DNA of 64,000 nt. Source: Deltaproteobacteria bacterium. Its GTDB lineage: Bacteria > Myxococcota_A > Polyangia > Haliangiales > JADYYK01. Below the pieces are notes generated by a model. The model did no database searches and had not been told where the DNA came from. It was given only the letters and a program-made list of their open reading frames with translations. Position 1 is the first letter of the stretch. Each line of letters starts with the position of its first letter. The position numbers were made by a program, and so were the translations under genes. Positions 1-10,685 of the stretch are shown piece by piece. Location of the stretch: contig JADYYK010000271.1 of the NCBI GenBank assembly GCA_020853705.1, forward strand, positions 1-64,000. The letters are read 5' to 3'.

Positions 1-127
1 CGCCCTACGGGCGCGGGGGGATCGGAGCCGGACACCCTCGCCCTACGGGCGCGGGGGGATCGGAGCCGGACACCCTCGCCCTACGGGCGCGGGGGGATCG
101 GAGCCGGACACCCTCGCCCTACGGGCG
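1..127. repeat. 38-bp tandem repeat array, three full units plus a partial
   Basis: Three perfect 38-bp units lie head to tail (1-38, 39-76, 77-114), followed by a 13-base partial unit at 115-127. Each unit opens with a small perfect hairpin (CGCCC, loop TAC, GGGCG). The array continues beyond the left edge of the window, so its true copy number is unknown. The last partial unit carries the stop codon of xerD, so the array lies directly behind that gene and could end its transcription. There are no spacers between units, so it is not a CRISPR array. Confidence 0.9.
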
Positions 128-1018
128 AGGGTGGTGCTTGCGGTGGATCTCCGCCAGCCGCGCGCGGGTGACGTGGGGGTAGATCTGCGTGGTCCCGCTG
201 TCGGCGTGGCCCAGCCTGGCCTGCACGGCGCGCAGGTCGGCGCCGTTCTCGAGCAGGTGCGTCGCGAACGAGTGGCGCAGCTTGTGCGGTGAGATCGGGC
301 GCGTGATGCCGGCCTGGTAGGCGTAGCGCTTGATGAGCTTCCAGAACCCCTGCCGGGTCATGGCGGCGGCGCGCGCGGTCAGGAACAGGGCGTCGGCGCC
401 GCGGCCGGCGTCGAGGCCGGGGCGGGCCTCGTCGAGGTAGCGCTGCACGCGGTCGCGCGCGGCGTCGCCCAGGGGCACCACGCGCTGCTTGCCGCCCTTG
501 CCGAAGGTCATCAGGAAGCCGGCCTCCAGGTTGACGTCGCGCATCTTCAGCTGGGTCAGCTCGCTGACGCGCAGGCCGGTGGCATACAAGAGCTCGAGCA
601 TGGCGGCGTCGCGCAGGGCCAGCGCGGTGGCGTCACCGGGCTGGGCCAGCAGGCGCTCGACCTCGGCGAAGGGCAGCACCTCGGGCAGGCGCCGGGTCAG
701 GCGGGGCAGCTCGATCTCCTGGGTGGGGTCGCGCGCCAGCAGCCGTTCGGCGGCGAGGTGCTTGAAGAGTTGCCGCAAGGTCACCAGGTTGCGCGCCTGC
801 GAGCGCACCGACAGGCGGGCGCCGGCCAGCTCGACCAGGAAGCCCAGGATGTCGGTCTGGGCCACCGCGTCGGTGTCGCCCAGGCCGCGGCGGCCACAGA
901 AGGCCCTGAACTTGGCCAGATCCGTGGCGTAGGCGGTCACCGTGTGCGCCGCCAGCCCCTTCTCGATCTTGATGTGATCGATGAAGAGGTCGATGGCGCG
1001 GTCGAGCTCCATCCTCAT
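119..1018 (-). CDS. xerD: XerD-type site-specific tyrosine recombinase
   Basis: Tyrosine recombinase of 299 aa, the usual XerC/XerD length. In this family XerC and XerD together resolve chromosome dimers at dif. An N-terminal SAM-like core-binding domain (about residues 6-90) precedes the catalytic domain (about 110-290). All catalytic residues are visible: Arg150 (TGLRVSEL), the beta-hairpin Lys in GKGGKQR (174-177), His245 and Arg248 (HKLRHS), His271 (LGHADSG) and Tyr280 (TQIYPHV, where TQIYTHV is usual). These positions match XerD numbering closely, so XerD is preferred over XerC. The start is ATG at 1018 or the second ATG at 1012. The gene is divergent from the M50 protease and its stop lies inside the tandem-repeat array. 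Confidence 0.9.
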   Translation of the reverse strand: MRMELDRAIDLFIDHIKIEKGLAAHTVTAYATDLAKFRAFCGRRGLGDTDAVAQTDILGFLVELAGARLSVRSQARNLVTLRQLFKHLAAERLLARDPTQEIELPRLTRRLPEVLPFAEVERLLAQPGDATALALRDAAMLELLYATGLRVSELTQLKMRDVNLEAGFLMTFGKGGKQRVVPLGDAARDRVQRYLDEARPGLDAGRGADALFLTARAAAMTRQGFWKLIKRYAYQAGITRPISPHKLRHSFATHLLENGADLRAVQARLGHADSGTTQIYPHVTRARLAEIHRKHHPRP

Positions 1019-1092
1019 CCGCTACCACGGCGCCAGGACACGGGCAAATTCGCGTTGATCCTCACGATTCCCCCACTCATAATGCGCGGACC

Positions 1093-1809
1093 TTGGATTT
1101 GCTGTCGAACCCAGAAGTCATCCGCCAGCTCGTCGTCGGCATGATCTCGCTGATCCTGTCGATCGCGGTGCACGAGTTCGGCCACGCCTTCGTGGCCGAC
1201 CGGCTGGGCGACTCGCTGCCGCGCTACCAGGGGCGCGTGACGCTCAACCCGCTGGTGCACGCCGATCCGATCGGGACCTACATGCTGCCCATCGGCGGCT
1301 TCGTGCTCAGCGCCATGTCGGGCTACGGGGCCCACATCGGCTTCGGCTGGGGCAAGCCAGTGCAGATCAACCCGGCCGCGCTGTCGCGGCGCTTCCGCAT
1401 GCACGTCGGCCACATGTTCGTGGCGCTGGCCGGGCCGATGATGAACTTCCTGTTCGGCACCCTGGTGCTGCTCATCACCCTGGGCGCGGCGCACGCCGGG
1501 CTCATCCGCAACCTCGAGCTGGCCAACGCGCTGCTGATGCTCATCACGCTGAACTACACCCTGATGTTCTTCAACCTGGTCCCGGTGCCGCCGCTGGATG
1601 GCGCCGCGGTCATCGTCGGCTTCACGCCGCGCAGCGTGTCGCGCCTGATGGACAAGCTGGCGCCCTACAGCTTCATGATCCTGGCCGCCCTGATGTTCAC
1701 CCCGGCCAGCAAGATCTTCCTGTGGCCGGCGCACAAGATGTTCCAGTTCGGGGCCGACGTGACCGGCCTCTACCCGGCGCTGGCGCACTCGCTGCGGGGC
1801 GTGCTGTGA
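1093..1809 (+). CDS. Site-2 protease (M50) family membrane metalloprotease
   Basis: Polytopic zinc metalloprotease of 238 aa, of the short rhomboid-like M50 group often found beside scpA. Zinc ligands are visible: HEFGH at residues 27-31 in the first membrane segment and the LDG aspartate at 169 in NLVPVPPLDG. These are the two hallmark motifs of site-2 proteases. At least four hydrophobic segments are seen and no PDZ domain, so its substrate cannot be guessed. The TTG start at 1093 is preferred because it gives a full first membrane segment; ATG at 1141 is an alternative. Its stop overlaps the scpA start by four bases, so the two are translationally coupled. Confidence 0.82.
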   Translation: MDLLSNPEVIRQLVVGMISLILSIAVHEFGHAFVADRLGDSLPRYQGRVTLNPLVHADPIGTYMLPIGGFVLSAMSGYGAHIGFGWGKPVQINPAALSRRFRMHVGHMFVALAGPMMNFLFGTLVLLITLGAAHAGLIRNLELANALLMLITLNYTLMFFNLVPVPPLDGAAVIVGFTPRSVSRLMDKLAPYSFMILAALMFTPASKIFLWPAHKMFQFGADVTGLYPALAHSLRGVL

Positions 1810-2630
1810 GCGACGGCGTCCAGGTCGAGCTCGACGTCTTCGAGGGGCCGCTCGATCTCCTGCTGCACCTGGTCAAGAAGCACGAGCTCGAGATCCTCGA
1901 GATCCCGATCGCCTTCATCACCGAGAAGTACCTCGAGCACCTGGCGCTGATGCAGACCCTGAACCTCGACGTCGCCGGCGAATATCTCCTGATGGCGGCC
2001 ACGCTGGCCTACATCAAGTCGCGCGAGCTCTTGCCGCCCGACCCCAACCAGCCGGTGCTGACCGAGGACGGCGAGCTCGACGAGTCGGACCTCGACCCCC
2101 GCGGCGAGCTCATCAAGCGGCTGCTCGAGTACCAGAAGTACAAGGAGGCCGCGCGCGAGCTGGGCGAGCGCCCGGTGGTCGGTCGCAACGTGTGGACGCG
2201 GCGCGCCCCGGTGGTCGGCGTCGAGCCGGCCGAGGCCGAGCTGCTCCCCATCGGCGTGCACAAGCTGATCGAGGCCTTCGAGGGCGTGCTCAAGAAGGCG
2301 CGCATCAAGCTGGCCCACGACGTGGTCGTCGATCGCATCTCGATCACCGACAAGATCCACGCCCTGACCGACCGCCTGGCGGCCGAGAACGAGCTGCCCT
2401 TCGAGGCCTGCTTCGGCATCGACCCGGGCAAGCCCGACCAGGAGGTCGAGCTGACCCGGTATGACGTCGTCATCACCTTCCTGGCCATCCTGGAGATGAC
2501 CAGGCTGCACCTGCTCGAGCTGCGCCAGGTCGAGGACCGTGGCTCCATCCTGCTGTGTCGCCCGGCCTCGGTGGCCGATGGCGGCACGGCGCCGCTGCCC
2601 AGCCCGCTGCCCGAGGACGACTACAAGTGA
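1806..2630 (+). CDS. scpA: ScpA, kleisin subunit of the SMC condensin complex
   Basis: ScpA bridges the SMC heads together with ScpB and is needed for chromosome condensation and segregation. The 274-aa product begins with the typical N-terminal block around VFEGPLDLLLHLVKKHELEI, continues with IPIAFITEKYLEHL and the YLLMAATLAYIKSRELLP helix, and ends with a winged-helix block (ITFLAILEMTRLHLLELRQ). The length fits the family. The reading frame is open further upstream, but GTG at 1806 is chosen because it overlaps the M50 stop in a GTGA arrangement and places the family start correctly. scpB follows with the same four-base overlap. Confidence 0.93.
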   Translation: MSDGVQVELDVFEGPLDLLLHLVKKHELEILEIPIAFITEKYLEHLALMQTLNLDVAGEYLLMAATLAYIKSRELLPPDPNQPVLTEDGELDESDLDPRGELIKRLLEYQKYKEAARELGERPVVGRNVWTRRAPVVGVEPAEAELLPIGVHKLIEAFEGVLKKARIKLAHDVVVDRISITDKIHALTDRLAAENELPFEACFGIDPGKPDQEVELTRYDVVITFLAILEMTRLHLLELRQVEDRGSILLCRPASVADGGTAPLPSPLPEDDYK

Positions 2631-3565
2631 ACCATCCAGACAAGCCCGAGGCCGAAACCGGCGCAGCGGTCGAGTTCGACGAGTCGGCGCCCGGCGGCGG
2701 TGACACCGAGTCGGGGCCGCCCCCGGCGGCGCACGACGTGATCGAAGGCGGGCCCGAGGCCGTGGCCGCGGAGGGCCTCGAGCATCCGCCGGTCGCGGAC
2801 GTGGTCGAGGGCGGCCTGGAGCCGCCGCCGTCGAACGACGACGTGGTCGACGTGGCCTCGGACGCGCCGCGGCTGCGCGCCATCATCGAGAGCCTGCTGT
2901 TCGTGTCGGAGCGGCCGCTGTCGGTCGACGCGCTGAAGTCGCTGCTCGGGCTGCGCAAGGCCGACCCGGTGCGCGAGGCGCTGGCGTCGCTGGCCGAGGC
3001 CTCGGCGGGGCGCGGGATCGTGGTGCCCGAGGTCGCGGGTGGCTGGCAGCTGCGCACCCACCCCGACAGCGCGGCCTGGGTGCAGAAGGTGCTGGCGGCG
3101 CGCCCGGTGCGGCTGTCGCGCCCGCAGCTCGAGACGCTGGCCATCGTGGCCTACCGGCAGCCCATCACGCGGCCCGAGATCGACGAGATCCGCGGCGTCG
3201 ATTCGGGCGCCGTGCTCAAGCTCCTGATGGAGCGCGATCTGCTGCGCATCCTGGGCAAGAAGGAGGAGCCCGGGCGGCCCATGCTGTACGGGACGAGCAA
3301 GCACTTCCTGGAGTTCTTCAACCTGAAGGATCTGCGCGACATGCCCACGCTGCGCGAGTTCCACGAGCTGTCGCAGGAGTCGGCGGCCAAGGTGGAGGCG
3401 CTCGACGCCGAGCTGGGCGAGGGCGAGGGCGGGGGCGCGGCGGTGGGCGAGGCCGGCGAGGTGGCTGGGGTGCCCGGGGCCGCGGGCGCCGCCGAGCGCG
3501 CCGAGCATGATGCGGTGGCCTCCGAAGCGGTTGACGCGGTGTCCGGATCGGGCACAGAGGGATAG
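2627..3565 (+). CDS. scpB: ScpB, segregation and condensation protein B
   Basis: Partner of ScpA in the SMC-ScpAB complex. The conserved double winged-helix core starts near residue 78 (LRAIIESLLFVSERPLS) and includes the signature LSRPQLETLAIVAYRQPITRPEIDEIRG followed by GRPMLYGTSKHFLEFF. The core is flanked by an acidic, low-complexity N-terminal extension of about 75 residues and a Gly/Ala/Glu-rich tail of about 60. The protein therefore reaches 312 aa, against roughly 180-200 for typical ScpB. The GTG start at 2627 overlaps the scpA stop, which supports a coupled operon. Confidence 0.92.
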   Translation: MNHPDKPEAETGAAVEFDESAPGGGDTESGPPPAAHDVIEGGPEAVAAEGLEHPPVADVVEGGLEPPPSNDDVVDVASDAPRLRAIIESLLFVSERPLSVDALKSLLGLRKADPVREALASLAEASAGRGIVVPEVAGGWQLRTHPDSAAWVQKVLAARPVRLSRPQLETLAIVAYRQPITRPEIDEIRGVDSGAVLKLLMERDLLRILGKKEEPGRPMLYGTSKHFLEFFNLKDLRDMPTLREFHELSQESAAKVEALDAELGEGEGGGAAVGEAGEVAGVPGAAGAAERAEHDAVASEAVDAVSGSGTEG

Positions 3566-3568
3566 CAG

Positions 3569-4759
3569 TTGAGCCAGAACTCCGACAAGGACGACGCCGG
3601 GCTGGTCCGGCTGCAGCGCTTTCTCTCGCAGTCGGGGGTGGCCTCGCGGCGCGCCGCCGAGAAGCTGATGCTGGAGGGTGTGGTCAAGGTCAACGGCAAG
3701 GTCGCCAGCGAGCTGGGCACCAAGGTCGACCCGGCCCGGGACGCGGTCACCGTGCACGGCCGGCGCGTGCGCCCGGAGGAGCATCTGTACTGGATGCTCA
3801 ACAAGCCCAAGGGATATGTCACGACGACCGCGGATCCGCAGGGGCGGCGCACCGTGATGGAGCTATTGCCCGACGATCTGGCGGCGCGCCTGGTGCCGGT
3901 GGGGCGGCTCGACTACTACACCGAGGGCGTGCTGCTGTTCACCAACGACGGTGACCTGTCGTTCGGGCTCCTGCACCCCAAGGGGCTGGTCGACAAGACC
4001 TACCACGTCAAGCTCAAGGGCAAGGTCGCGACGGCCGACATCGAGCGCCTGCGCGTGGGCGTCAAGCTCGACGACGGCGCGGTGACGGCGCCGGCCGAGG
4101 TCGATCTGATCCCGGATGAGGAGTCCAAGACGCTGCACCACACCTGGCTGCAGATCACGATTCGCGAGGGGCGCTCGCGGCAGATCCACCGGATGGCCGA
4201 GGCCATCGGCCATGACGTGCTCAAGCTGGCCCGGATCGGCTTCGCGGGGCTGAACTATTACGGACTGCGCATGGGGGAGTCGCGACCGCTGACGGATGCC
4301 GAGGTATCGCATCTGAAGCGGCTGGCGGCGGCGGGGCGCGGCGAGGATGCCGACGCCATCGAGGCGGCGGGGAAGGCCAGGAGCAAGAAGAGGCCGGGGC
4401 CGGGGCCGGGGCCGAGCGCGAGGCCGAGCGCGAGCACGAGGCCGAGCACGAGCACGAGGCCGAGCACGAGCACGAGGCCCTTCGGCGACCGGCCCTCCGG
4501 GCGGCCCGAGGGGGCGCCGCGGGCCAAGCTGTCGCCCAAGGGGCGGCCGGCCCTGCCGAGCAAGCCGTCACAGGTCAGCCCCGGTCGCCCCGAGCGTTCG
4601 GAGCGCCCCGGTCGCCCCGAGCGTTTGGAACGCCCCGGTCGGCCCGAGCGTTCGGAGCGCCCCGGTCGCCCTGGTCGCCCCGGACGGCCGGAGGGCAGCG
4701 GCGGGCCCCGGCGCGATCCTGGTGGGCGGCCATTGACCCCCGGCGGGAGGCGCAGGTAA
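3569..4759 (+). CDS. rluB: RluB/RsuA-family pseudouridine synthase with long basic low-complexity tail
   Basis: Members of this family convert specific uridines of rRNA to pseudouridine (RluB acts on 23S rRNA U2605 in E. coli). An N-terminal S4 RNA-binding domain (LQRFLSQSGVASRRAAEKLM and VKVNGK) precedes the catalytic domain, where GRLDYYTEGVLLFTNDG carries the catalytic Asp of GRLD. The gene order scpA-scpB-rluB is common in bacteria and supports RluB over RsuA or RluF. After about residue 265 comes a 130-residue tail of Arg/Pro/Ser/Thr repeats (SASTRPSTSTRP, then RPERSERPG units), probably disordered and RNA-binding. The TTG start at 3569 lies three bases after the scpB stop. Confidence 0.85.
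   Translation: MSQNSDKDDAGLVRLQRFLSQSGVASRRAAEKLMLEGVVKVNGKVASELGTKVDPARDAVTVHGRRVRPEEHLYWMLNKPKGYVTTTADPQGRRTVMELLPDDLAARLVPVGRLDYYTEGVLLFTNDGDLSFGLLHPKGLVDKTYHVKLKGKVATADIERLRVGVKLDDGAVTAPAEVDLIPDEESKTLHHTWLQITIREGRSRQIHRMAEAIGHDVLKLARIGFAGLNYYGLRMGESRPLTDAEVSHLKRLAAAGRGEDADAIEAAGKARSKKRPGPGPGPSARPSASTRPSTSTRPSTSTRPFGDRPSGRPEGAPRAKLSPKGRPALPSKPSQVSPGRPERSERPGRPERLERPGRPERSERPGRPGRPGRPEGSGGPRRDPGGRPLTPGGRRR
4391..4700 (+). repeat. Coding low-complexity repeats in the rluB tail
   Basis: Two blocks of short tandem repeats encode the C-terminal tail of the pseudouridine synthase. The first (about 4391-4479) is built from GAGCAC/GAGCGC/GAGGCC hexamers. The second (about 4581-4690) repeats a unit encoding RPERSERPG. 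The GAGCAC hexamer is the same motif that forms the large noncoding satellite near 61218-61404. Confidence 0.8.
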
Positions 4760-4760
4760 C

Positions 4761-5387
<627 letters not shown>

Positions 5388-5446
5388 GCCTCACCCGCGG
5401 CGCGTAACGCCCGGTTCCCCCGTCGCATCAGCTCTCAGAGGTTCCC

Positions 5447-6894
<1,448 letters not shown>

Positions 6895-6895
<1 letters not shown>

Positions 6896-8259
6896 TGCGC
6901 GACGAGGTCCCCGAGCTGAAGGCACTGGCGGAGTCGGCGGTCGAGCAGGCGCGCAAGGCCGGCGCCGACGCCGTCGAGGCCATCGTGCAGAGCGGCGCCG
7001 AGCTGTCGGTCAAGGTCCGCATGGGCGAGCCCGAGATGGTCCACGAGGCCGGCTCGCGCGCGCTGGGGCTGCGGGTGTTCAAGGACCACCGCTCGGCGGT
7101 GACCTACACCAGCGACTTCACGCCGGCGGCGTTCGCGGCCTTCGTGCGCGAGTCGGTCGCGCTGGCCCAGCTCAGCGAGCCCGATGAGCTCAACGAGCTG
7201 CCGGCGGACGACGAGCTGGCGCGCGGTGCGCTGCCCGACCTCGAGCTGTGGGACGACGCCACCCTGAGCGTGGACGCCGCCGAGGCGCTGCGGCGCGCGG
7301 TGCGCGGCGAGCGCGCGGCGCTGGACTACGACAAGCGCGTCACCAACAGCGAGGGCGCCAGCTACGATCGCACCGTGGGCGCCTCGGCGTTCGCGACCTC
7401 GGGCGGCTTCTCGGGCGGCTATCGCGGCACCTACCAGTCGCTGGTGGTCGAGCCGGTGTGCGATGACGAGGGCGGCAAGAAGCGCAACGGCTACCACTTC
7501 ACGGCGGCGCGCTTCCTGGCGGCGCTGGAGGAGCCCGAGCACGTCGGCCGCGAGGCCGCGCGCAAGACCGTGGCCAAGCTGGGCTCGCGCAAGATCGGCA
7601 CCCGCGACGCCATGGTGGTGTTCGACCCCGACGCCGGGCGCGCCATCCTGCGCCTGCTGGTGTCGTGCGTGACCGGCACGGCGTTCTACAAGAAGAGCTC
7701 GTACCTCATCGGCAAGGAGGGCGCCCAGGTGGCGTCGCCCCTGGTGACCGTGGTCGACGATCCGCTGCTGCCGCGCGCCCCCGGCTCGCGCCCGTATGAC
7801 GGCGACGGGCTGCCCTCGCGCAAGCAGGCCGTGGTCAATGCCGGCATCCTCGAGACCGTGCTGTGCGACGTCTACAGCGCGCGCAAGCTGGGCCGCAAGT
7901 CGACCGGCTCGGCCGGCCGCGGTGTGGGTGGCGCCCCCGGGGTGACCACCAGCAACCTGGTCATGCAGACCGGCAAGACGCCGGTCGCCGAGGTCGTCAA
8001 GCAGACCGAGGCCGGCCTCTACGTGACCGACATGATGGGCTTCGGCTTCAACGCCGTGACCGGCGACTTCTCGCGCGGCGCCAACGGCTTCTGGATCGAG
8101 AACGGCGAGCTCAGCTACCCGGTCTCGGAGATCACCATCAGCGCCAACCTCGAGGCCATCCTCTGTGGCATCGACCTGGTCGGCGACGACCTCGACTTTC
8201 GCACCTCGACCGCGTGCCCGACCTTCCGGGTCGCCAAGATGATGATCGCCGGTAGCTGA
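6895..8259 (+). CDS. tldE: TldE/PmbA, TldD partner protein
   Basis: Partner subunit of TldD, with the same fold but without the metal site; no HExxxH is visible, as expected. The 454-aa sequence shows the PmbA features: the N-terminal block ADAVEAIVQSGAELSVKVRMGE, a middle ARKTVAKLGSRKIGTRDAMVV, and the C-terminal MGFGFNAVTGDFSRGANGFWIENG. The frame is open for 325 codons upstream inside tldD, but ATG at 6895 (TGATG overlap with the tldD stop) gives the family start and a coupled pair. Confidence 0.93.
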
Positions 8260-8283
8260 GAACGGCCGAGAAAAAGGCTGTTC
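8260..8283 (+). terminator. Hairpin after tldE, possible terminator
   Basis: Directly after the tldE stop an 8-bp stem (GAACGGCC with GGCTGTTC, one G-U pair) encloses the loop GAGAAAAA. No clear T-run follows, so it may act as a weak terminator or an mRNA 3-prime end stabiliser. Confidence 0.35.
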
Positions 8284-8288
8284 GGCGA

Positions 8289-8310
8289 GATCGTTTGAGG
8301 TCAAACTATC
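8289..8310. promoter_or_regulatory. 22-bp near-perfect palindrome upstream of the MscS gene
   Basis: The left half is GATCGTTTGAG and the right half GTCAAACTATC. It matches the perfect palindrome at 12328-12349 in 20 of 22 positions. It ends three bases before the ATG of the mechanosensitive channel gene, a position suited to an operator. The regulator is unknown. Confidence 0.55.
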
Positions 8311-8313
8311 TGG

Positions 8314-9387
8314 ATGGGAGCTGAGACCATCCAGTGGCTGGTGCTCGCTGGACTGCTGGCGGGCGCGCTCATCGCGGGCCATGTCCTGGGCTGGATCGCG
8401 CGCCGTGTGCTGCGCCAGATCGTGCGGCGCACGGAGTTCAAGTGGGACGATGAGCTCCTGCTGCAGCTGCGCGGGCCGATTCACTTCAGCTGCGCGCTCG
8501 CCGCGCTGGCCATCGCCATGCCGCTGCTCGACCTGCCCGCGCAGGCGCAGCCGGTGCTGGAGCGCGGCGCGCGGCTGGGGCTGTTCGTGGCCCTGTTCTG
8601 GGGGCTGCTCCGCGGGCTCAGCGTCCTCGGCCACTCCGCCACTCGCTCGGTCTGGGCCAAGACCCACCCGGCCTCGCATGCGCTGGTGCCCCTGGGGGTG
8701 CGCGTCAGCAAGGCCATGGTGCTGGTCATCGGGGTCATCGCGGTGCTGTCGGCCCTGGGCTACCCGGTGGCCAGCCTGGTCGCGGGCCTGGGCATCGGCG
8801 GCCTGGTGCTGGCGCTGGCCGGCCAGAAGACGGTGGAGAACCTGTTCGGTGCGTTCTCGATCGGCATCGATCAGCCCTTTCGCGAAGGTGACTTCGTGCG
8901 CCTCGACGATCGGGTGGGTACGGTCGAGGCCATCGGGCTGCGCTCGACGCGCGTGCGCACCCTCGATCGTACGCTGGTGGCGATCCCCAACGGGCGCCTC
9001 AACGAGATGGTGGTGGAGTCGTTCGCGGCGCGCGATCGCATCCGGCTGGCCTGCACCATCGGCCTGGTCTACGAGACCACGGCCGGGCAGATGCGCACCG
9101 TCCTGGAGGGGCTCGAGCGCGTGCTGCGCGAACACCCGCAGATCTGGCCCGACGCCGTGGTGGTGCGCTTCAAGGAGTTCGCGGCGTGCTCGCTCGACAT
9201 CGAGGTCATGGCCTGGTTCCAGACCCAGGACTGGGGCGCGTTTCAGCTGATGCGCCAGAACGTGCTGCTGGCGTTCATGGAGGTGGTCGAGCAGGCCGGC
9301 TCCTCATTCGCCTTCCCGACCCAGACCGTGCACGTGGCCAGCGCACCGGCGCGCGATCAGGCCAGCACCAGGACCGCCAGCGCATAG
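8314..9387 (+). CDS. MscS-family mechanosensitive ion channel
   Basis: Inner-membrane channel of 357 aa that would open under membrane tension during hypo-osmotic shock. Membrane segments lie at about residues 8-27, 52-75, 85-105 and 125-145. The pore helix follows (VASLVAGLGIGGLVLALAGQ, about 149-170), then the conserved KTVENLFGAFSIGIDQPF and FREGDFVRLDD of the beta domain and VAIPNGRLNEMVVESF. It has more transmembrane helices than E. coli MscS. Its 3-prime end overlaps the convergent permease gene by 31 bases. A conserved palindrome lies immediately upstream. No good ribosome-binding site precedes ATG 8314, so leaderless translation or a later start such as GTG 8341 is possible. Confidence 0.88.
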   Translation: MGAETIQWLVLAGLLAGALIAGHVLGWIARRVLRQIVRRTEFKWDDELLLQLRGPIHFSCALAALAIAMPLLDLPAQAQPVLERGARLGLFVALFWGLLRGLSVLGHSATRSVWAKTHPASHALVPLGVRVSKAMVLVIGVIAVLSALGYPVASLVAGLGIGGLVLALAGQKTVENLFGAFSIGIDQPFREGDFVRLDDRVGTVEAIGLRSTRVRTLDRTLVAIPNGRLNEMVVESFAARDRIRLACTIGLVYETTAGQMRTVLEGLERVLREHPQIWPDAVVVRFKEFAACSLDIEVMAWFQTQDWGAFQLMRQNVLLAFMEVVEQAGSSFAFPTQTVHVASAPARDQASTRTASA

Positions 9388-10685
9388 GCCAGCGCCACGG
9401 TCTGGATGACGGCGAAGCAGAGCAGCCCGACCGGCAGGAAGTCGAGGAAGCCGAAGTGCAGCCGGGCGCCCTCGGGGTCGCGCAGCTCGGCGCGCTCGAC
9501 CAGGATCTGCGCCATCGGGCCGGAGGTCGCCGCGGTCAGCAGCAGCGAGCTGCCGGCACAGACCGAGAGCGCCAGGCCGACATAGACCGCCGTGGGGGGC
9601 ACCCGCTGCGCCAGCGACTCGGCGACGTCGAGCAGCGCCGCCATGCTGGGCCCGGCCGAGAACAGACCGGTCAGGACGCCGGCCAGCAGCAGGAACACCA
9701 GGAGCTGGCCGCCGGCCCCGATGGGGAGACCCTCCAGGCCGCGGATCAGCTGCTCGAACAGACCGCTGCGGCGCACCGCGGCCACCATCACGAACAGCGA
9801 GAGCAGGAACAGCACGGCCTCGACATCGACGCGTGAGCGCAGCAGCTGCTCGCCGGCGCGCGGCCTGAGCGCCAGCGCCAGCCCGACGCCCAGCCAGCAG
9901 ATCAGCTCGGGCCCCATGCGTTGCGCCGGGACCACCATCCAGGCCACCAGCATGGCGAGCATCAGCGCCGAGATGGGACCGAACAGGCGCCAGTCGAGCC
10001 GGGTGTTGCGGTACAGCGCGGCGACCACGGCCAGGGACAGCCGCCTCGCGACGGCCGACTGCTGGACGGTGCGCTCGGGGCGGACCAGGGCCAGCACGGC
10101 GAGAATCAGCAGCAGCGCGAGCAGGGTCGGTGGCGCTGCCGCCGTCAGGTAGCCCGGGAACGTCATGCTGCCGCGTCCCAGCAGCAGGATGGCGGGGAAG
10201 TCTCCGATCGGGGTGGCCGCACCCCCGAGGTTGCACGCCACCAGCACGATCCCCAGCGTCCAGGACACATAGCGCTGACTGACCGCCATCAACCTGAGCA
10301 GGATCAGGAGGACCGGGAGGACCAGCAAGAGCGCGGTCAGGTTGTTGACCAGCCCGCTGACACCGTACATCACGAGCGCGAACAGGACGACGAGGGTGCG
10401 CGGACGACCGCCGCTGCGGCGGGCCGACGCCACCGCCAGCATGCCGAAGACGCGGGTGGCGACGAAGATCTGGGACATCAGGCCGAGGGCGACCAGCATG
10501 ACGATGACGTCCCAGGGCACGTCGGCGAACAGCGCCGTGGTGCTCGCGGTACCGGTCAGCGTCGCCACCGCACAGGACAGCGCCGCCCCGGCGGTCACGA
10601 TGAGCAGGCGCCACCCCGGGCGCAGGGCCTGCGCGACCAGCGTGACGACCAGGAGCGCGGGCAGCACCAGCTGCGGGCTGCTCAC
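9357..10685 (-). CDS. SLC13/ArsB-NhaD (IT superfamily) ion permease
   Basis: Polytopic inner-membrane protein of 442 aa with about 11-12 hydrophobic segments. Two family signatures are visible: GLVNNLTALLLVLPVLLIL, the NxxTA helix of the ion-transporter superfamily, and NLGGAATPIGDFPAILLLG, the GGxxTPIGDxP re-entrant motif typical of ArsB, NhaD and citrate/sulfate permeases. The transported ion cannot be read from sequence. GTG at 10685 overlaps the stop of the upstream gene, so it is the last member of a four-gene operon; its 3-prime end overlaps the convergent mscS gene. Confidence 0.78.
   Translation of the reverse strand: MSSPQLVLPALLVVTLVAQALRPGWRLLIVTAGAALSCAVATLTGTASTTALFADVPWDVIVMLVALGLMSQIFVATRVFGMLAVASARRSGGRPRTLVVLFALVMYGVSGLVNNLTALLLVLPVLLILLRLMAVSQRYVSWTLGIVLVACNLGGAATPIGDFPAILLLGRGSMTFPGYLTAAAPPTLLALLLILAVLALVRPERTVQQSAVARRLSLAVVAALYRNTRLDWRLFGPISALMLAMLVAWMVVPAQRMGPELICWLGVGLALALRPRAGEQLLRSRVDVEAVLFLLSLFVMVAAVRRSGLFEQLIRGLEGLPIGAGGQLLVFLLLAGVLTGLFSAGPSMAALLDVAESLAQRVPPTAVYVGLALSVCAGSSLLLTAATSGPMAQILVERAELRDPEGARLHFGFLDFLPVGLLCFAVIQTVALAYALAVLVLA

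Noticed and set aside
1..127. CRISPR array
   Set aside because: Units follow directly without unique spacers, and no cas gene is near.
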